NCBI GenBank assembly: GCA_000467715.1
Contig: AJFK01000081.1
Span: forward strand, 19,719 to 83,718
Direction: 5' to 3'
Length of the DNA: 64,000 nucleotides
From: Hysterium pulicare CBS 123377
Taxonomy: Eukaryota > Ascomycota > Dothideomycetes > Hysteriales > Hysteriaceae
In this document: positions 12,901 through 25,052 of the stretch, in pieces
Numbering within the stretch: the stretch's first letter is position 1
Layout: each line of letters starts with the position of its first letter
Notes under the pieces: model-generated
What the model saw: the letters and a program-made list of their open reading frames with translations, nothing else
The model's database searches: none
What the model was told of the DNA's origin: nothing
Translations under genes and position numbers: made by a program

Positions 12901-13280
12901 CTGGCGTTATGGATACCACAGTACCTATATGAAGCAACCATGTCAGTCGCGGTTTTCTGCGGAATCTCCGACACAGACATAGCTCAACTCGCAAAGAATA
13001 CGTACGCGCAAGCATGTGGGGGAAGCTCAACTTCCTCATCCTTCATTCCAGCCTTGCCATTCACGCCGTCAACAGCCATGCTAGCCATGCTCTCCATGTC
13101 ATCATCATCGTAGACGTCCGTCTCCTCATCATCTTCAACTCGTCGCCGGCGTGATCCAGTGAGTGTGCTGCGAGTAAGGTCGCCGTCCAGGATGCTCTCG
13201 TCATCGCCAGCGCCGGCGTTGATAGTGGCTGCGGAGTCCGAAACCAGGTGGTTGCCCATGTGTGTGAATGCGCCCTCCAT
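9939..13280 (-). CDS. UPF1: UPF1 (NAM7) RNA helicase of nonsense-mediated mRNA decay
   Basis: Cytoplasmic ATP-dependent superfamily-1 RNA/DNA helicase that recognises premature termination together with UPF2/UPF3 and the release factors. Two exons (13006-13280 and 9939-12924; intron 12925-13005, GTACGT...TAG) encode 1086 residues, usual for a filamentous fungus. The acidic N terminus leads into the Cys/His-rich UPF2-binding domain from about residue 91 ([28 protein letters not shown]). The intron falls just before this zinc-binding block, so the first exon must be joined to complete it. Helicase motifs are all present: GPPGTGKT at about 465-472, IDEST at about 608-612, [15 protein letters not shown] at about 674-679, VDAFQGRE at about 799-806 and [11 protein letters not shown] at about 830-840. 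The C-terminal tail is Gly/Ser-rich and low in complexity. Catalytic residues appear intact and the assignment is very secure. Confidence 0.98.
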
Positions 13281-16200
13281 GATGGGCTAGAGAGGCTGCA
13301 GGGCAGGCTCTAAGGAGTCGTGGATGGTTGTTGAAGAGTCGATGGGAAATTTCCGGAAGGACAGTCTCCGCGGCGGTGGGAACAGGTGGTGGCCGAGCTT
13401 GAACCGTGGCACGGTAATGGATGCGGGGGGCAAACAGTCATATGGCGTTGTTCAAACCATCATCTCCAGGGCCGTGCGAAGCCAAGGGATTGACTGTAAG
13501 TACGAGTTGTCAATACTGTTAAGGTACGAACAAGTTGAGGTCCTGGCTGGGTCGGCTGCATCGCTGAATCGAAATGTCGGCAATCGGAGTGTGTCTTGGC
13601 ACTCCGAATTTTCTCACTTGAGCTTCGTCCCTGCCCCTCGTTCTCCTTCACTTCCACCAGCCGACCTACAGCACTCGTAATCTCATGTCTGAGGGACATC
13701 CCGTGAAGTCTGAATATGCTCACTGCGTTTGTACGGACCGAGCTATATGGCTGACATCCCTCGGGAGAAACTATGTTTTGAACACTCCTGCAACTTCACC
13801 ACCAGCAATGCAATCTTTCCATTGACATTGCTTTCAACGGCTAGGACATTTCTGGCGTGCCTACTAAAACATCCAACTAGAGTTTACTTCAGTCGCCTTG
13901 TCCTACCAACTCCGGGGCCTCCTACCATTCCGCTTCATGTTCAGCATCTTCTCCGAAACCTAATCAAAAGGCCCCGAGAGATACAGAGCGGTACCCGATA
14001 GGAGTACGAGAGCCTCATGAAGGTAGCGTCAGTCGAAGATGTTGGCTCGAGAGAAGCTCTATAGCCTCATTTTGGAGGTCATTCTGAAGGGAATCCAACG
14101 TAAACCAACCTCTACCGGGGTGGCCAGCTGGCAAATCATTCTCGATGCTCTAACGTTTCTTCGCACGACAAGACGACCTGTGGTTGGATTGGAAAATACA
14201 TGGGGAATTCCTGCCTCATCTCTATGTCGCCGCCGACTTCTCAAAATAGTCATTGAGAGGCCTAAAGTTGGTATGGGGACTCGATGGATATGTTAATTAA
14301 GGGATCGATGTTAGTCTTCGTTGCTGACATTGTGGGTAGACTACCCAGGTAGTTCATTGGATGCCCCACGTGACGCGACATCCGGTCTTCGGGCTCGTCC
14401 TCGGATATCAAATCGTGAAGAACCCCCACGCCCAGAGTACACATGGATACATCCAACTACATTCATAGACATCCAACCTCCATGTCTGCCTGTTTCCGGC
14501 CCCCAGGAAACCTGCACACCAGACAGGGTTTACGTAAATTCAGCTCCATGCCCGATACGACGTCAATTACGGCGGGGAAGCAGTCCGCCCTTCCCGGACC
14601 CAGTACGCGGTACAGATGCAGCTGAAGCGAAGCTTCGAGAAAAGTGAGGCGTGTCGCGCAGCAAATGCGGGCCCGGCCGGTTGATCCGCCATGTCTCCAT
14701 GTTATCTGAGTGCGGGGTGCATGAAATGGCGTTGCTGGAGAAATACCGCAAGGAAAAGGCCAAGAAAGGCCCGCCACGAACTGCAGTTCTCCGGCCAACA
14801 GCAACGTGGGAATTTCGACTTCCTCACGTTGCCGAGGGACTAGACCTAGCCGTCTCATGCAGCTTGATTATACTACTCATGCACTTCTCAGCTTGAATGG
14901 CTTGAGCAGCGGGGCCGTTGTGCATGTCTTGTATCCCCATTCGGCCTGCACATCCAATGGTGGCCTTGAGATGACTCGATCATGTATGCAGTAAGCCGCC
15001 CTCGCAGATTCACAACATAAATTCGCAATATATGAGAGAATAGGTCCTTGCTGACCCGGAAATCAGTTATCATGCAGTGAGACTCCCCCGCTACGTCTGC
15101 TCGCTTATGCAGAGCTCAACTTCTCCGATGATCTATCATTGATTTCCTTATCGAGTAAGGAATGCGTCACAATCGGGCCTACTTATTTCTCAACGGCCTT
15201 CAGAAATAGCTCTCAACATGTTTTCCACTAGCAACCAATCGCAGCCGTCTTCGCGAGCTCTCCGAACGCTTCCTAGTACCCGAGAGGGACAACTAAGAAT
15301 GTGCTTAAACACCTGCACAGCTTCGTCCTTCTAAACTAACTTCAGACTACAGCAAGCTAACTATGCAAGTAATCCTCGCAAAACCGGTATGAGTGAACAT
15401 CTGACCTTGGAAATAACTTTGGAAAGGCCTCGTTCACCAGCTTGGCTAACGTTATCACACAACACTACTGCGGGCATAATTCGCTATAGAGCAATAGCTA
15501 TACTGCTACTTATGGCTGAGCTTATACCCTATATTCCTTTTATTTCTCTTGCGTCAACCGCGCTTGAGCTACTAGGCTTACGTATGCATCATACCTGCAT
15601 ATTCATTTCCTGAAAGAGGGACTCGATTTCATTATGGGTCGAGCTCCATAACATGACAAATACTCCGCACTCGCGATCAGATAGATGTATCACAACATCA
15701 CGATAATCAAGTCTGTTCAGCATTCATGTACCTCGCTGCAAATGGAACTCGTACTTCAAAATCGCGCGCTCCGTAACACTTGATATGGACATACCATATT
15801 GCACAAGATGATGCAAGTGACCAGAACACACAGTGCTGTTCTCGGACAATCTTTGAGTTGAGATGAACGCATGCCACCAACCTCGTACACATATGTCACT
15901 GTGTACCTTTTGATGGGTATCCTTCGAAATAATCCCAATTGAGTGACCAATTCAAGATATAATGCCCAGACTGCATGCCCACCTTTTAGAGACCCAAAGT
16001 CTTACCTCCTAGTTTGGTGCGCATAAATTCCGAGTACATACTTGTCTGAGCTACCTGCATGGAAACTTTTCGTTTGACACGAGCGACAGCATGTCCTTGG
16101 TACAACTACGGGTCACCATGCATCAGAAAAACCCTTACGCCAAGCCTACATGAACCCATTGTCGCAGCATGCATCGTGCAGGAACATGGGATATATGTTA

Positions 16201-17308
16201 CGTTTGTTGGCTGGGGCTTGCATCATGAATCGCGATTCCCAGTCAAAAGTCACGCCACGAGAGATTGCGGGAATAAACAAGCGTTGAGCATCACCTACAA
16301 TGGGTATAGACTAATTCGGCGCCTCACTATCTGCAAGTTACGGGATAAACAAGGGTAAGCGCACATCACCACTTTTGATTCATAGCAATGAAAGGGGACA
16401 AGACTTGGGTGGGTCCTCATCATCCAAGCCTCAAAAGGCCGGAATGACAAAACGAGGTATATTGCATTCAATGCCTTGTAACTATCTGTTGCCATTGCCC
16501 GGCATGATAACCCGGTCCCACCAAGAGATAATACATTCATGGCCAGGGAGATTTGAATTGAGTATCTCAACCTGTAAAACTAGAAAAAGATGCGCTGGCC
16601 TCCCACGTGGCAGATAAGCAAAATTGAGAAAAAGAGGTATTGTAAAATGCAAATCTCGGAGCCGCCCCTTCGTTCCACTCCCGCCTAGTTCCACTTAAGA
16701 TGCGCAGCATACAGGATAGAAAGTGTAGTAGGGTGAAAAGAGATTGCCAACAAGAGATCGCCGATCCGAAGAATTGAACCCTCATCAAGAGGTAAGGACA
16801 GTGACAAGGGAAAAGTGGAAAGCTAAAAGACAATGAGTGCATCGCCGCGAGGCTTTTCTGGGAACAGAAATGTCTATGTTGGATATCCTTGATGGGTCTG
16901 ATGCAGTTGGACCCAATTCCATAATATTCCCTCCTTAGCGCCCGTAAACAAATCAGGAAAAATACCAAAATACTATGTAAACAGGTGTCGATGACGGGGT
17001 ATTATATTCATAACGATTGAGGGCCAAACAGGGAAGAGTGACAAAGACTTGGTAGTGTTATACAGATAGCCGTCCCAGTAATAGTAGTGATTCGTTTGTC
17101 GACGTGATTGCGCGTCGTTTCGGAATTCACGCCCTGTTAAAATGCCCTATTGTCATGATGACATGATGATTTGAAAGTACCTCGAGAACACCGAAACCTG
17201 TTGGAACAAAGGAGAAGTATGATACAAGAATTCCCGACTTCTTGACGTCAATGCTGCAAAACTGGGCATTGGCATCAGAGGAAGGGGCGTTCACATCCAC
17301 AAGTAGGT
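13281..17308. other. Intergenic region upstream of UPF1
   Basis: About 4.0 kb between the UPF1 start and the phospholipase C stop codon, both on the minus strand. The first few hundred bases should be the UPF1 promoter and leader; no ATG lies on the minus strand in the first 150 bases upstream of the start. Remaining open frames (up to about 133 codons) have no recognised features. A GGTTCAATTC word on the minus strand near 16771-16780 resembles a tRNA B box, but no cloverleaf could be built around it. Confidence 0.45.
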
Positions 17309-20300
17309 TTAACGCTCAATAGTGCTGGTGCGGCTGAAGTCCGTTTCTTTGGACTCGCTGTTGGAGCGGTCTTCTTTTTTCTTCTTACGCTCACTTGGTG
17401 TGCGGCTAAATACTTTGCTGAAAAACTCGCGCCTGCTACTCCTAGGCTGTGGCTCATTGAGAGGACTCGTCGGCTCAACAGTGGATTTGCGAGGAAAGGA
17501 GCGATCTCCAGGTGGCAGATCGTCAACGTTGACATGATCTTCTTTCTTGATTCGGCAGAAAAGCGTCGAGAAGAGATATTCCTCGCCATTGATATCAACG
17601 AGGGGAAGGTGGCGATACCCCTGTTGCAGGCTGCTAAGCTTTGCTGTGAAGGTAGCAAGTGGGGTGCTATTGACACTTTGTCCATCAATTGAGTTCCAGA
17701 CAGTCCAACGTACGAACACTAGACTTGGATATCGAGTTTCGAGGGTCATGGTAATTGTTTCGCGGAAGTCCGGGTCGTAGCCATTGCCCTGCACTATATG
17801 TGTTCGTTTCCGGAGTGGCTGTCCAATACCAGAAAGTCCATTGCGAGCGGAAGCATCTTGGCCGCCCTCGCCAGTTGCGATCCGCCCCTTATCGTCAGCA
17901 CTGTACATCTCGAATTCGACGTAAGGATTGACGTTTGCTTCAAGGCTGAGACCTCTGGGGCGAGGAAGCTGTTGAGCCGAAATGATGTCAACAGAAAACT
18001 TCACGCGCTTCTTCTGCTTCTTCTTGGGGCCGATGACAGGGGAAGGGAACGCGTGACGGAGCTCCTCAGGCTTGAGAACGTAACCTAGGCGATCATTCCC
18101 AGCCGCGAACATGGCCTCATTGATTTGTTGGCCCAGATCGTGAGTCTGCCAATTCAGCGCGGCCATTTGGACACCACGGCGCCAAAATTTCATCGGGTCG
18201 AAGTTTGAGGAATTGATGCGATGACCGGAAGGATACACACGCATTAAACAGCGCATGTTGTGTTCCTCAAGCATCTGCTTGCTTTCACTATTCGGCTTGC
18301 AAAGCCTATCAAAAGTGCGTTCAGCGAAGGAGAACACATGATTGTAGGTCGCTGAGTCCGAGGTTTTGAAATCGATAAACTTAACGCCTCGGGTGTAGAC
18401 GCCTAAGTCTCCAAGGATCTTAACAATCTTGCTGGTTTTGGTCTTTCTTTTTCTTTTCTCCTCCGCTTGACTTTCTTCAGCGGAGCTGTTCAGAGTCGGA
18501 GTAGGGATTGTAGCATTTGTAGACGTGGTTGATGCTCTTGGCGAAGCCCAAAATGCTGCGTTGCGTTCTGAAGGGCTCAAGGACTGGGGACTCGAGAGTA
18601 GAGGTGAATTTGGAACGAGTGATTCATTTGTTTGCACAGGCCGTGACCATGGTGAGCTAAAGCTACGTTGTCGGCGTGTTGTGGGTAAATCAGTCGAAAG
18701 TGGCTTCTCGTCCAACTCTTCAGCAGGGGCTTTGACCTTGATCAGAATCTTGTACTTCAATTCCTCTGGAGAAGGAAGAACGGCAGAGTCATAATTAATA
18801 GGCTCGAGTAGGAGTTGGTCACCGAATTCCTCCTTCATGATGTTGGTCATGATAGCTTGCTGCTCATTATTGCAATGAACCTCAAGCGACACGATCAGTG
18901 GATACGGCGATGAGTAGAAAGCGTACTTCGCGATGACCTTGATGGTGTCCAAAAAGGGAATGCTTCTGGTAAGGGTTCGTCCATGCATCACGATAGGCTT
19001 GCCATCGCTGCCGTCCCAACAGTCGACCTCGATACATCGGCATCCCTTCTGCAGTGCGCTGATGTAAGCCTCGGTGCTGGACTGACCTGCTACTTGACGG
19101 CCGAGCAGATACGTGTTGTGAGAGCTGGAAATGAAGTATTCATTCAAAGGCCGATTGAAGTTTGCGTCGTTCGTGGCTGGAGCAAATATCGAATTGGCGG
19201 GAGATGCAAGGAATGACTGAAAGGCGACGAAGCTCATTGTAAGAGGTAGTGGAATTTCACCACCTTGAGGAGGTGTCGCTTTCGGTTTTGATGCACGTGC
19301 ATATTTTTCGAATACGGAAGTCCAGATGTCCAAGTCAGCCTGCACGTCTACTCCTTGCACATCCTTCAAGAAGGCAAAGAACGTTTCTTTGTCGAGTTCC
19401 GAATTACACGATGCCTTTAACAACCTGTGGATCTCTTTGATATCCCGTCGCTCCTTGAGTCTGCGGACAAATTGCAAGAACTGCGTCTGATTCAGAGTCC
19501 CGGAGTGATTGGTGTCAGCCTTGTCGAAATGGCCACGGAGGGAGTTTTCCGTGCAGTTGATATGCAGACTTCGGCAAAGTTTGATAACACCTGGCAGGTC
19601 CATGCTTTCTTCCACCTCCGAGTGGTCGTTGCCATCGAATTTTTTGTCCATCTCTCGACGCCAGACAAGCCTCGCGCTCTTCTCGGCAAATCCAACAAGT
19701 CCTGCCATCATATTGATGCGGCTCCTAGAAACTTCTTCCAGTGTGTGAACCCAAAGATCAAACGTAAATTGATCGGGCGCGAGAAGGTGCATTGTTTTGA
19801 AAGGTCGGCCTTTCGACCGATGTGGATCAGAGTAGATGATGGAGAAAAACCGATGCTCCTCATCTTCAGCGACTTTATATTCTACTCGGTAGTTTCTGGC
19901 GTCTGCTCCAGCGCGTATTTCCCGTACATCATCGATATAGAACTGCTTCGAAGAACGCGAGGGGTCCCAATAAACTTTTGCTGCATCATAGTCCAGCCGA
20001 AACTTTATCGGTTTCTTCTTCTTCTTCGTGAGTTTTTGAAGCACTGTTCCCTTTTCTAGCATCGATATCCTTATGGGTGCAATAGCGCCCACTTCTAGTC
20101 CAGAGCTCACGCTTGGTCCGCTGGAGGTAATTCCGAGGGCGTTGTTCGAGTCATACATAGGTTCTCCGAGATCGTCGACCGCCTCTTCGTCATGAGATCC
20201 TAACTCGAGATCCGAAACTTCTATACCAGAATCTGCCACGCCTCTGCTATCGCTTCGACGTCTCATGATGACCGGTCCGCAACTGGTATCTCGGTGGGCT

Positions 20301-20752
20301 TGGGAACCGTTGCGGAGAAATTTCTTGGGTATGCCTTGCGCGCCACGCGACACCCGGCGGATCAAGCCTCCTCTGCCGATCGCTTCGGCCATAGCAGAAG
20401 GTGAGGATGTGGGAGGAGTCGAGGAGGGATAATTTACGAAGGACTCGGGTAGGTTCATGGGAGGAGGTATGCCCAGTGAAGCGTGTGACGCTGGAAGCAG
20501 GCCTTCCGGCGTTGACTGTAACGAACCATCTGTCCCCATATGAGATGGTGTTGACACAGGACTATTCCGTGAAGACGCGTTACTGACAGCGGACGCCGGT
20601 GTCACAGTGAGTGGTATAGAGGTGATGAGAGAAGGCTGTTTCGACAGCGATCGTACAAACGAGGGTTGTGGTGACGGTCCCCTGGATAGTCTTGGGCGTG
20701 CCTCGCCATTGAGAACTGGAGAATTGTGGAGTGAAGCTGTCAAGGATGACAT
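17309..20752 (-). CDS. PLC1: Phosphoinositide-specific phospholipase C
   Basis: Calcium-dependent enzyme that cleaves phosphatidylinositol 4,5-bisphosphate into diacylglycerol and inositol trisphosphate at the inner face of the plasma membrane. One uninterrupted exon encodes 1147 residues. The order is the delta-type layout: a long Ser/Pro-rich N terminus (1-220), PH-like domain (about 228-345), EF-hand region (about 363-480, calcium-loop-like DKADTNHSGTL at 410-420), catalytic X half (about 532-676), a Ser-rich insert (about 690-770), catalytic Y half (about 772-905, RGVKFIDF) and C2 domain (about 914-1070). Catalytic residues seen are H545 in SSHNTYLL, E575 and D577 in EVDCWDG, H590 in VMHGRTLT and E624 in SLEVHC. 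The tail is rich in Lys, Arg and Ser. A possible eight-codon upstream frame lies in the leader. It is longer than yeast Plc1 mainly through its N-terminal extension and X/Y linker. Confidence 0.96.
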   Translation of the reverse strand: MSSLTASLHNSPVLNGEARPRLSRGPSPQPSFVRSLSKQPSLITSIPLTVTPASAVSNASSRNSPVSTPSHMGTDGSLQSTPEGLLPASHASLGIPPPMNLPESFVNYPSSTPPTSSPSAMAEAIGRGGLIRRVSRGAQGIPKKFLRNGSQAHRDTSCGPVIMRRRSDSRGVADSGIEVSDLELGSHDEEAVDDLGEPMYDSNNALGITSSGPSVSSGLEVGAIAPIRISMLEKGTVLQKLTKKKKKPIKFRLDYDAAKVYWDPSRSSKQFYIDDVREIRAGADARNYRVEYKVAEDEEHRFFSIIYSDPHRSKGRPFKTMHLLAPDQFTFDLWVHTLEEVSRSRINMMAGLVGFAEKSARLVWRREMDKKFDGNDHSEVEESMDLPGVIKLCRSLHINCTENSLRGHFDKADTNHSGTLNQTQFLQFVRRLKERRDIKEIHRLLKASCNSELDKETFFAFLKDVQGVDVQADLDIWTSVFEKYARASKPKATPPQGGEIPLPLTMSFVAFQSFLASPANSIFAPATNDANFNRPLNEYFISSSHNTYLLGRQVAGQSSTEAYISALQKGCRCIEVDCWDGSDGKPIVMHGRTLTRSIPFLDTIKVIAKYAFYSSPYPLIVSLEVHCNNEQQAIMTNIMKEEFGDQLLLEPINYDSAVLPSPEELKYKILIKVKAPAEELDEKPLSTDLPTTRRQRSFSSPWSRPVQTNESLVPNSPLLSSPQSLSPSERNAAFWASPRASTTSTNATIPTPTLNSSAEESQAEEKRKRKTKTSKIVKILGDLGVYTRGVKFIDFKTSDSATYNHVFSFAERTFDRLCKPNSESKQMLEEHNMRCLMRVYPSGHRINSSNFDPMKFWRRGVQMAALNWQTHDLGQQINEAMFAAGNDRLGYVLKPEELRHAFPSPVIGPKKKQKKRVKFSVDIISAQQLPRPRGLSLEANVNPYVEFEMYSADDKGRIATGEGGQDASARNGLSGIGQPLRKRTHIVQGNGYDPDFRETITMTLETRYPSLVFVRWTVWNSIDGQSVNSTPLATFTAKLSSLQQGYRHLPLVDINGEEYLFSTLFCRIKKEDHVNVDDLPPGDRSFPRKSTVEPTSPLNEPQPRSSRREFFSKVFSRTPSERKKKKEDRSNSESKETDFSRTSTIER

Positions 20753-20779
20753 GGTGAAAGAATTTGTGGGCGACGGGCC

Positions 20780-20806
20780 TTATTTGATTTTAGGCAGGGA
20801 CGTCAT
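20780..20806 (-). promoter_or_regulatory. Possible uORF in the PLC1 leader
   Basis: On the minus strand an ATG at 20806 opens a frame of eight codons and closes with TAA at 20780, ending 27 nt before the phospholipase start at 20752. If transcription starts upstream of 20806 this would be the first AUG on the message and could lower translation of the enzyme. Transcript data are needed to place it. Confidence 0.3.
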
Positions 20807-23066
20807 GGTGCTTTGCGAGCAAACAGAGGGAAATTGACAACAGAGGAGGCAGCCGGGGAGTGTCAAACGGTCGGATTATAGAGGCCTGGACGGTGCCGTC
20901 AGCGCGGGAGACGTTGGTGGTCTATTGCGGCATCGTGGAATGTCTGGACGACAGGCCTCAGCAATCTGGCGCGCCTCAAGCGCGAAACGGCAATGCACAA
21001 AGTGAAGGTGCAGGCGGTCAGCTGAATGTATGTTATGCACGATGGGATTGATTATTGCTTGCGTCCGACAAGGCAAGGCTGCGCAGAATGTGCAAGGGTC
21101 GGATGCAGAACGCAGAGACCGCTGCTTTGGGCAAAGTTGGGTCCTGCAAGGCAGCTCGTATGCGCGTGGGGGCACAACGCCAATATACAGTCCGGCTGAA
21201 GGGAGTGGTGATGCAGTAGTGGTGAAGGAGAATTGGAGCAGTGGAAAGTGGTGGGGAGAAGAGCAAAGAGCACAGCGCAGCAGGAAAAAGTGTACGGACC
21301 GTTCCTTTAGAGAGCGCGAGGTACCAGCCGTGGAACAGTTTTAGCCCTTCGAGCCAACGGCTGCAGAGTCGCTGTGATTGGGCAGTCTAGCGGGAAGCCC
21401 GCGCAATGAAGAATGAAGGGTGGCCGCCCGCTCTCAGGCTCCCCGAGATGAGGCGGTGCTTTTCGAGTCACTGCGAAGTACTGACGCTGTCCACTCACGC
21501 TCTTCACGCATCTTTCCAGCTGTGGCCCCGGGAAAGGGTCGGAGAGTCCGCCAGAGAGTGCCCACTTCCTCCAGCATATCCTGCCTCGGTCTCCCCCCGA
21601 GAGCCATGATTGGAGCAGCCGTGTACCGAATAATCGCACTCCAAGGACTTCCAACGGGCCCGGTAAGGTGGCACTGTGGAAAGGGGGGCGCCAATTGGTT
21701 TCCCCCTAGAGCAAGGCCTTTTTAACGATCCCTTTTCGCTGGAAGAGCGGTACCTAGCTATGGTGGACGAGGGCCATGCCTAGTGAAACGTCGTGGCCCG
21801 CTACGTCATCAGCACATCTTCAATTTAGTCTGGCCCACCGACAATTTCGTCTGGGAATTTTTCTCCCTATTTTCCCTTCCCCGGCGACTATCCAACTCCG
21901 CTACTGGCACTACTGGCCGGCGCTGATTAAGCTCGCTGAATCGCGTATAACGCTCACTGCAGCAGACATGTGCGCAGCCGACCAGAGCCCCATCCAGGAC
22001 TGCCATAATCGGTGCATGGAGGCGCAGGTCCAGCAGTCGCACAGCAGGCAACAGGCCACTGCTGCATCATGCGAAGGGTCTGCCTTACTGATGAGACAGA
22101 AGTGACAGGTCACATTTGAAGACTTCTCCTGTTCATCACTATTGGCTGGCACTGCGCCGTTGCGAGACCGACTCATCCGGCGGGGAGAGCATCTCCACAC
22201 GAGGCCTGAATCCACGGCTGGGCGCCAGGAATCAGGATCACCGTATTACGGCCCATGCCTCAGCCTTGCTTGCTCACTATCAATGATACCAAGTTGCCAA
22301 TTCTTGGTCTCGATAATAATAGCCCATAATCATAAGTCCTCCCGCTATGTGCTGGCATCTTGGTGTATTGCTGGGCCGCCTGAATCCTGATAGCCAGCGC
22401 CTTTTGCGAATAATTACGAGTACGAGGAGATGCTACCTCGGGACGTAGACCCGTCCTCTCCATTATTCAGGCTTGTTTGTCCCGATTCATCCTGTTTGCC
22501 CGTAGCCGTTTACGATTCAATACACACACACTATTAGCTGTTTGTGAGTCACTCGGCCATTATATCGCTACATACATAAGAGGGCAGACGTGGTCGAGAT
22601 GCCATCAGATTTGTTATTTGTAGCCGCAGCAACAGTGTAATGGAGAAATGTAAGCTTGCGACAACTTCATCAAAAAGAAGGCGTTGGAAGAGGCAGATAG
22701 TGACGGGCGGCCGGCATGAGGCGTCGCAAGCAACCCCAGAGATACGATAGAGCATTTCGATGGGGGATGTTGTTCTGCGAAGTTGTTAGTAAGAACTTTG
22801 GGTACGCGTGGCGCATGTGCTTCACTCCAAGCTTAGCGACACCCTTCGTCATCAGTCTCGTTTGAAACGGAGTCCAAGGGGATGGTTTAGCTTTAGAGAT
22901 CTCCATGGGTAGCCCCAGACCGTTGCCATCCCACGTTGATCTCCACCCACTCGAATTTGCCGCTCGCATCCGGATGCTGTGCGCTTGGCCCAGTCCTGCA
23001 CCAATTTTTTCTGGCGCGACTCCTATCTCGCAACAACCGGCACAACGTCAAACTTAGGCTGGAGAC

Positions 23067-23097
23067 GGGGGGGGCGAGGGGGGCAAAGGGGAGCGGG
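23067..23097 (+). other. G-rich tract with G-quadruplex pattern
   Basis: The plus strand holds four guanine runs of 8, 6, 4 and 3 bases separated by loops of 3 to 4 bases (CGA, CAAA, AGC). This satisfies the usual G3+N1-7 quadruplex rule. It sits in a gene-free region about 2.3 kb upstream of the phospholipase start and 2 kb past the stop codon of the neighbouring gene, so its role is unknown. Confidence 0.7.
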
Positions 23098-25052
23098 TGC
23101 GAGCAGCCCGATCCTGCATTGCCCGGGACGTACAAAATCTGCTTGAAGGTACCATTGCCATATTTGTGTTCAATACTTCCTCGGCGCATACATGAACATG
23201 CAGATAATGCATGGAACATCGCGTGCCTCGTGCCTCGTGCCCTCAGCTAGGCCTCACATCGCGCAGAAGAGAAGGAAAACAATGCTTCCAGAAGGGAGCA
23301 ATGTCAAAGCAGCACGGCAGGCTGCCCCCTTGACCAGAAACACGAATCAAACCCCCCGTTCCCCACAATCTCGCACGACAGGGCCCGCTGCCCAGCTGTC
23401 AGAGCCCACCCGCCTCTCCTGCAACATCGTCAGCTGACTCCAAGCGGTGTGATATCGGTTGCTCGCTTTCCCCTTCCTGTCCTGGCCGCCCAATCACTTC
23501 CACTTGCCTCTTCATTTTCCATCACACATAAAACCTTTTCGTTATGCGTCTTCCGGCACTGCTGCTGAGATACAGCACATATGCGCTTCGTATCGGGTCA
23601 GCTGAATGCCATGCGCTTCGGAGGATTTCACATCAGTGTTTCATGCAGACTCCCCCAATCTCCCTGGTCGTTGACTGTACGTGCTGTCAGTGTGTCACCT
23701 TCTGGCCCCGATATAGCACTCGCACGTATCTGCTCGTGCTCCGATACTGCGTGAACGCCTGCATGACTTGCAGCTGTTATCACCGAGGAATCACAGGCAG
23801 ACGGAAGGAATGATGGCTTGCACTCGTCATCTCACGCAATTCGTCGCGGCTAAAATTACCAGCTCTACACTTCCAACGTAGTCAGAATATGGAGAGCCTC
23901 ACGACCTGCTGCAAGGAGCGAAAGCCCCAAGCTCTATGCCCACAGATGCGCGATACTCGTAGCCCTCAAATGCACGGAAAGCCCAGATAAGGCAACTGAT
24001 AGAACCAAAGGAGGTTTTGATGCATGAGCTCAGCTGAGATGATTGAAGTCCGCCTTGCAGCTGGGTAAATCAAGTGTGCCAACACTTACCACTACTGCAT
24101 TACACTCGATTAATGAATAAAGGGCGAGACGAGGCATCCCTTTCAGAGTTTGTGGCATATGAATGAAGCAATAGATCAGTCATGTACGTAAGCTCTAAGG
24201 ATTGTGCAACATTGGTTGAGAGATAGTAAACGTTTTCTTCGCAGGGACTAAGCCAATATCGTCGCTGTCCGTAGATGCATGAAGTTTTGCCTTCCGACTT
24301 CAGCCTCCCCGCCTGCTTTTACTTTTCTCTCGAGAAACTCGGGCCGAATTGCGACTTTGTAGACTGCATCCCGTACCGGCATTCTAGACCTTTGCCTATC
24401 GTTTCTAAAACCAGTCGAAGAAATCACGAAAAGGACGGCATTAAGGGGGTTGCGCGTATGTTGCTTCTGAACCTGAAGTTTCGAACAACAATACGTGTAC
24501 GGGTTTGCGTACCAACTTGGCCTGATAATGACAACTGGCTTCAATCCCTTTACCGTGTCTGAATCGTCTAATGTAGACTCCTAGCACCGGAGTCGATAGT
24601 GGCAGGCAAGCTTACTTGTTACACATTACGACTTTGACGATGAGATGTTAACTTGTACATACTTCGTTACGAGCAAGGTTCTGTCGATCATTTAAAAGCA
24701 ACTTACTACGTACATTCACCCACACCGGGAGACGGTGAAACGAACGAAAGACACATTGCTGTCGAGAGACTCGTCACCAAACTTCGTTCGCCTGGATGTC
24801 AGCACTCCAACCCTGCGATCGTGCTTGAATTGTGATCATCGTTGAGCTCGTCGCGTTCTGATTGATCACTGGAAAAAATATGCAGGTGCCGGCGAGCCGA
24901 TCGACTGAGAAAGGTTGCTGTGCATGGAACCCGATGCGAGTGGTGCGTGTGAAGCATCTTCTTCAGTTTGGCCACACACATTCTGTATGTTATCGCTTAC
25001 GCATGAAGCTTTCCGATGAACTAACCTCGCGGGTGTAGGCAGGATTGAGGCA

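Larger units (their letters stand above)
20753..25052. other. Longest gene-free stretch, upstream of PLC1
   Basis: About 4.3 kb between the phospholipase start and the stop of the next minus-strand gene. The part at 20753-22200 is fairly GC-rich and probably holds promoter and leader. The rest contains short frames only; the best are about 115 codons and lack domains or splice signals. Apart from the G-rich tract at 23067-23097 and the possible uORF near 20.8 kb, I see nothing definable. Confidence 0.45.

Noticed and set aside
16771-16780. tRNA B-box-like word on the minus strand
   Set aside because: No matching A box, anticodon arm or acceptor stem could be formed around it.
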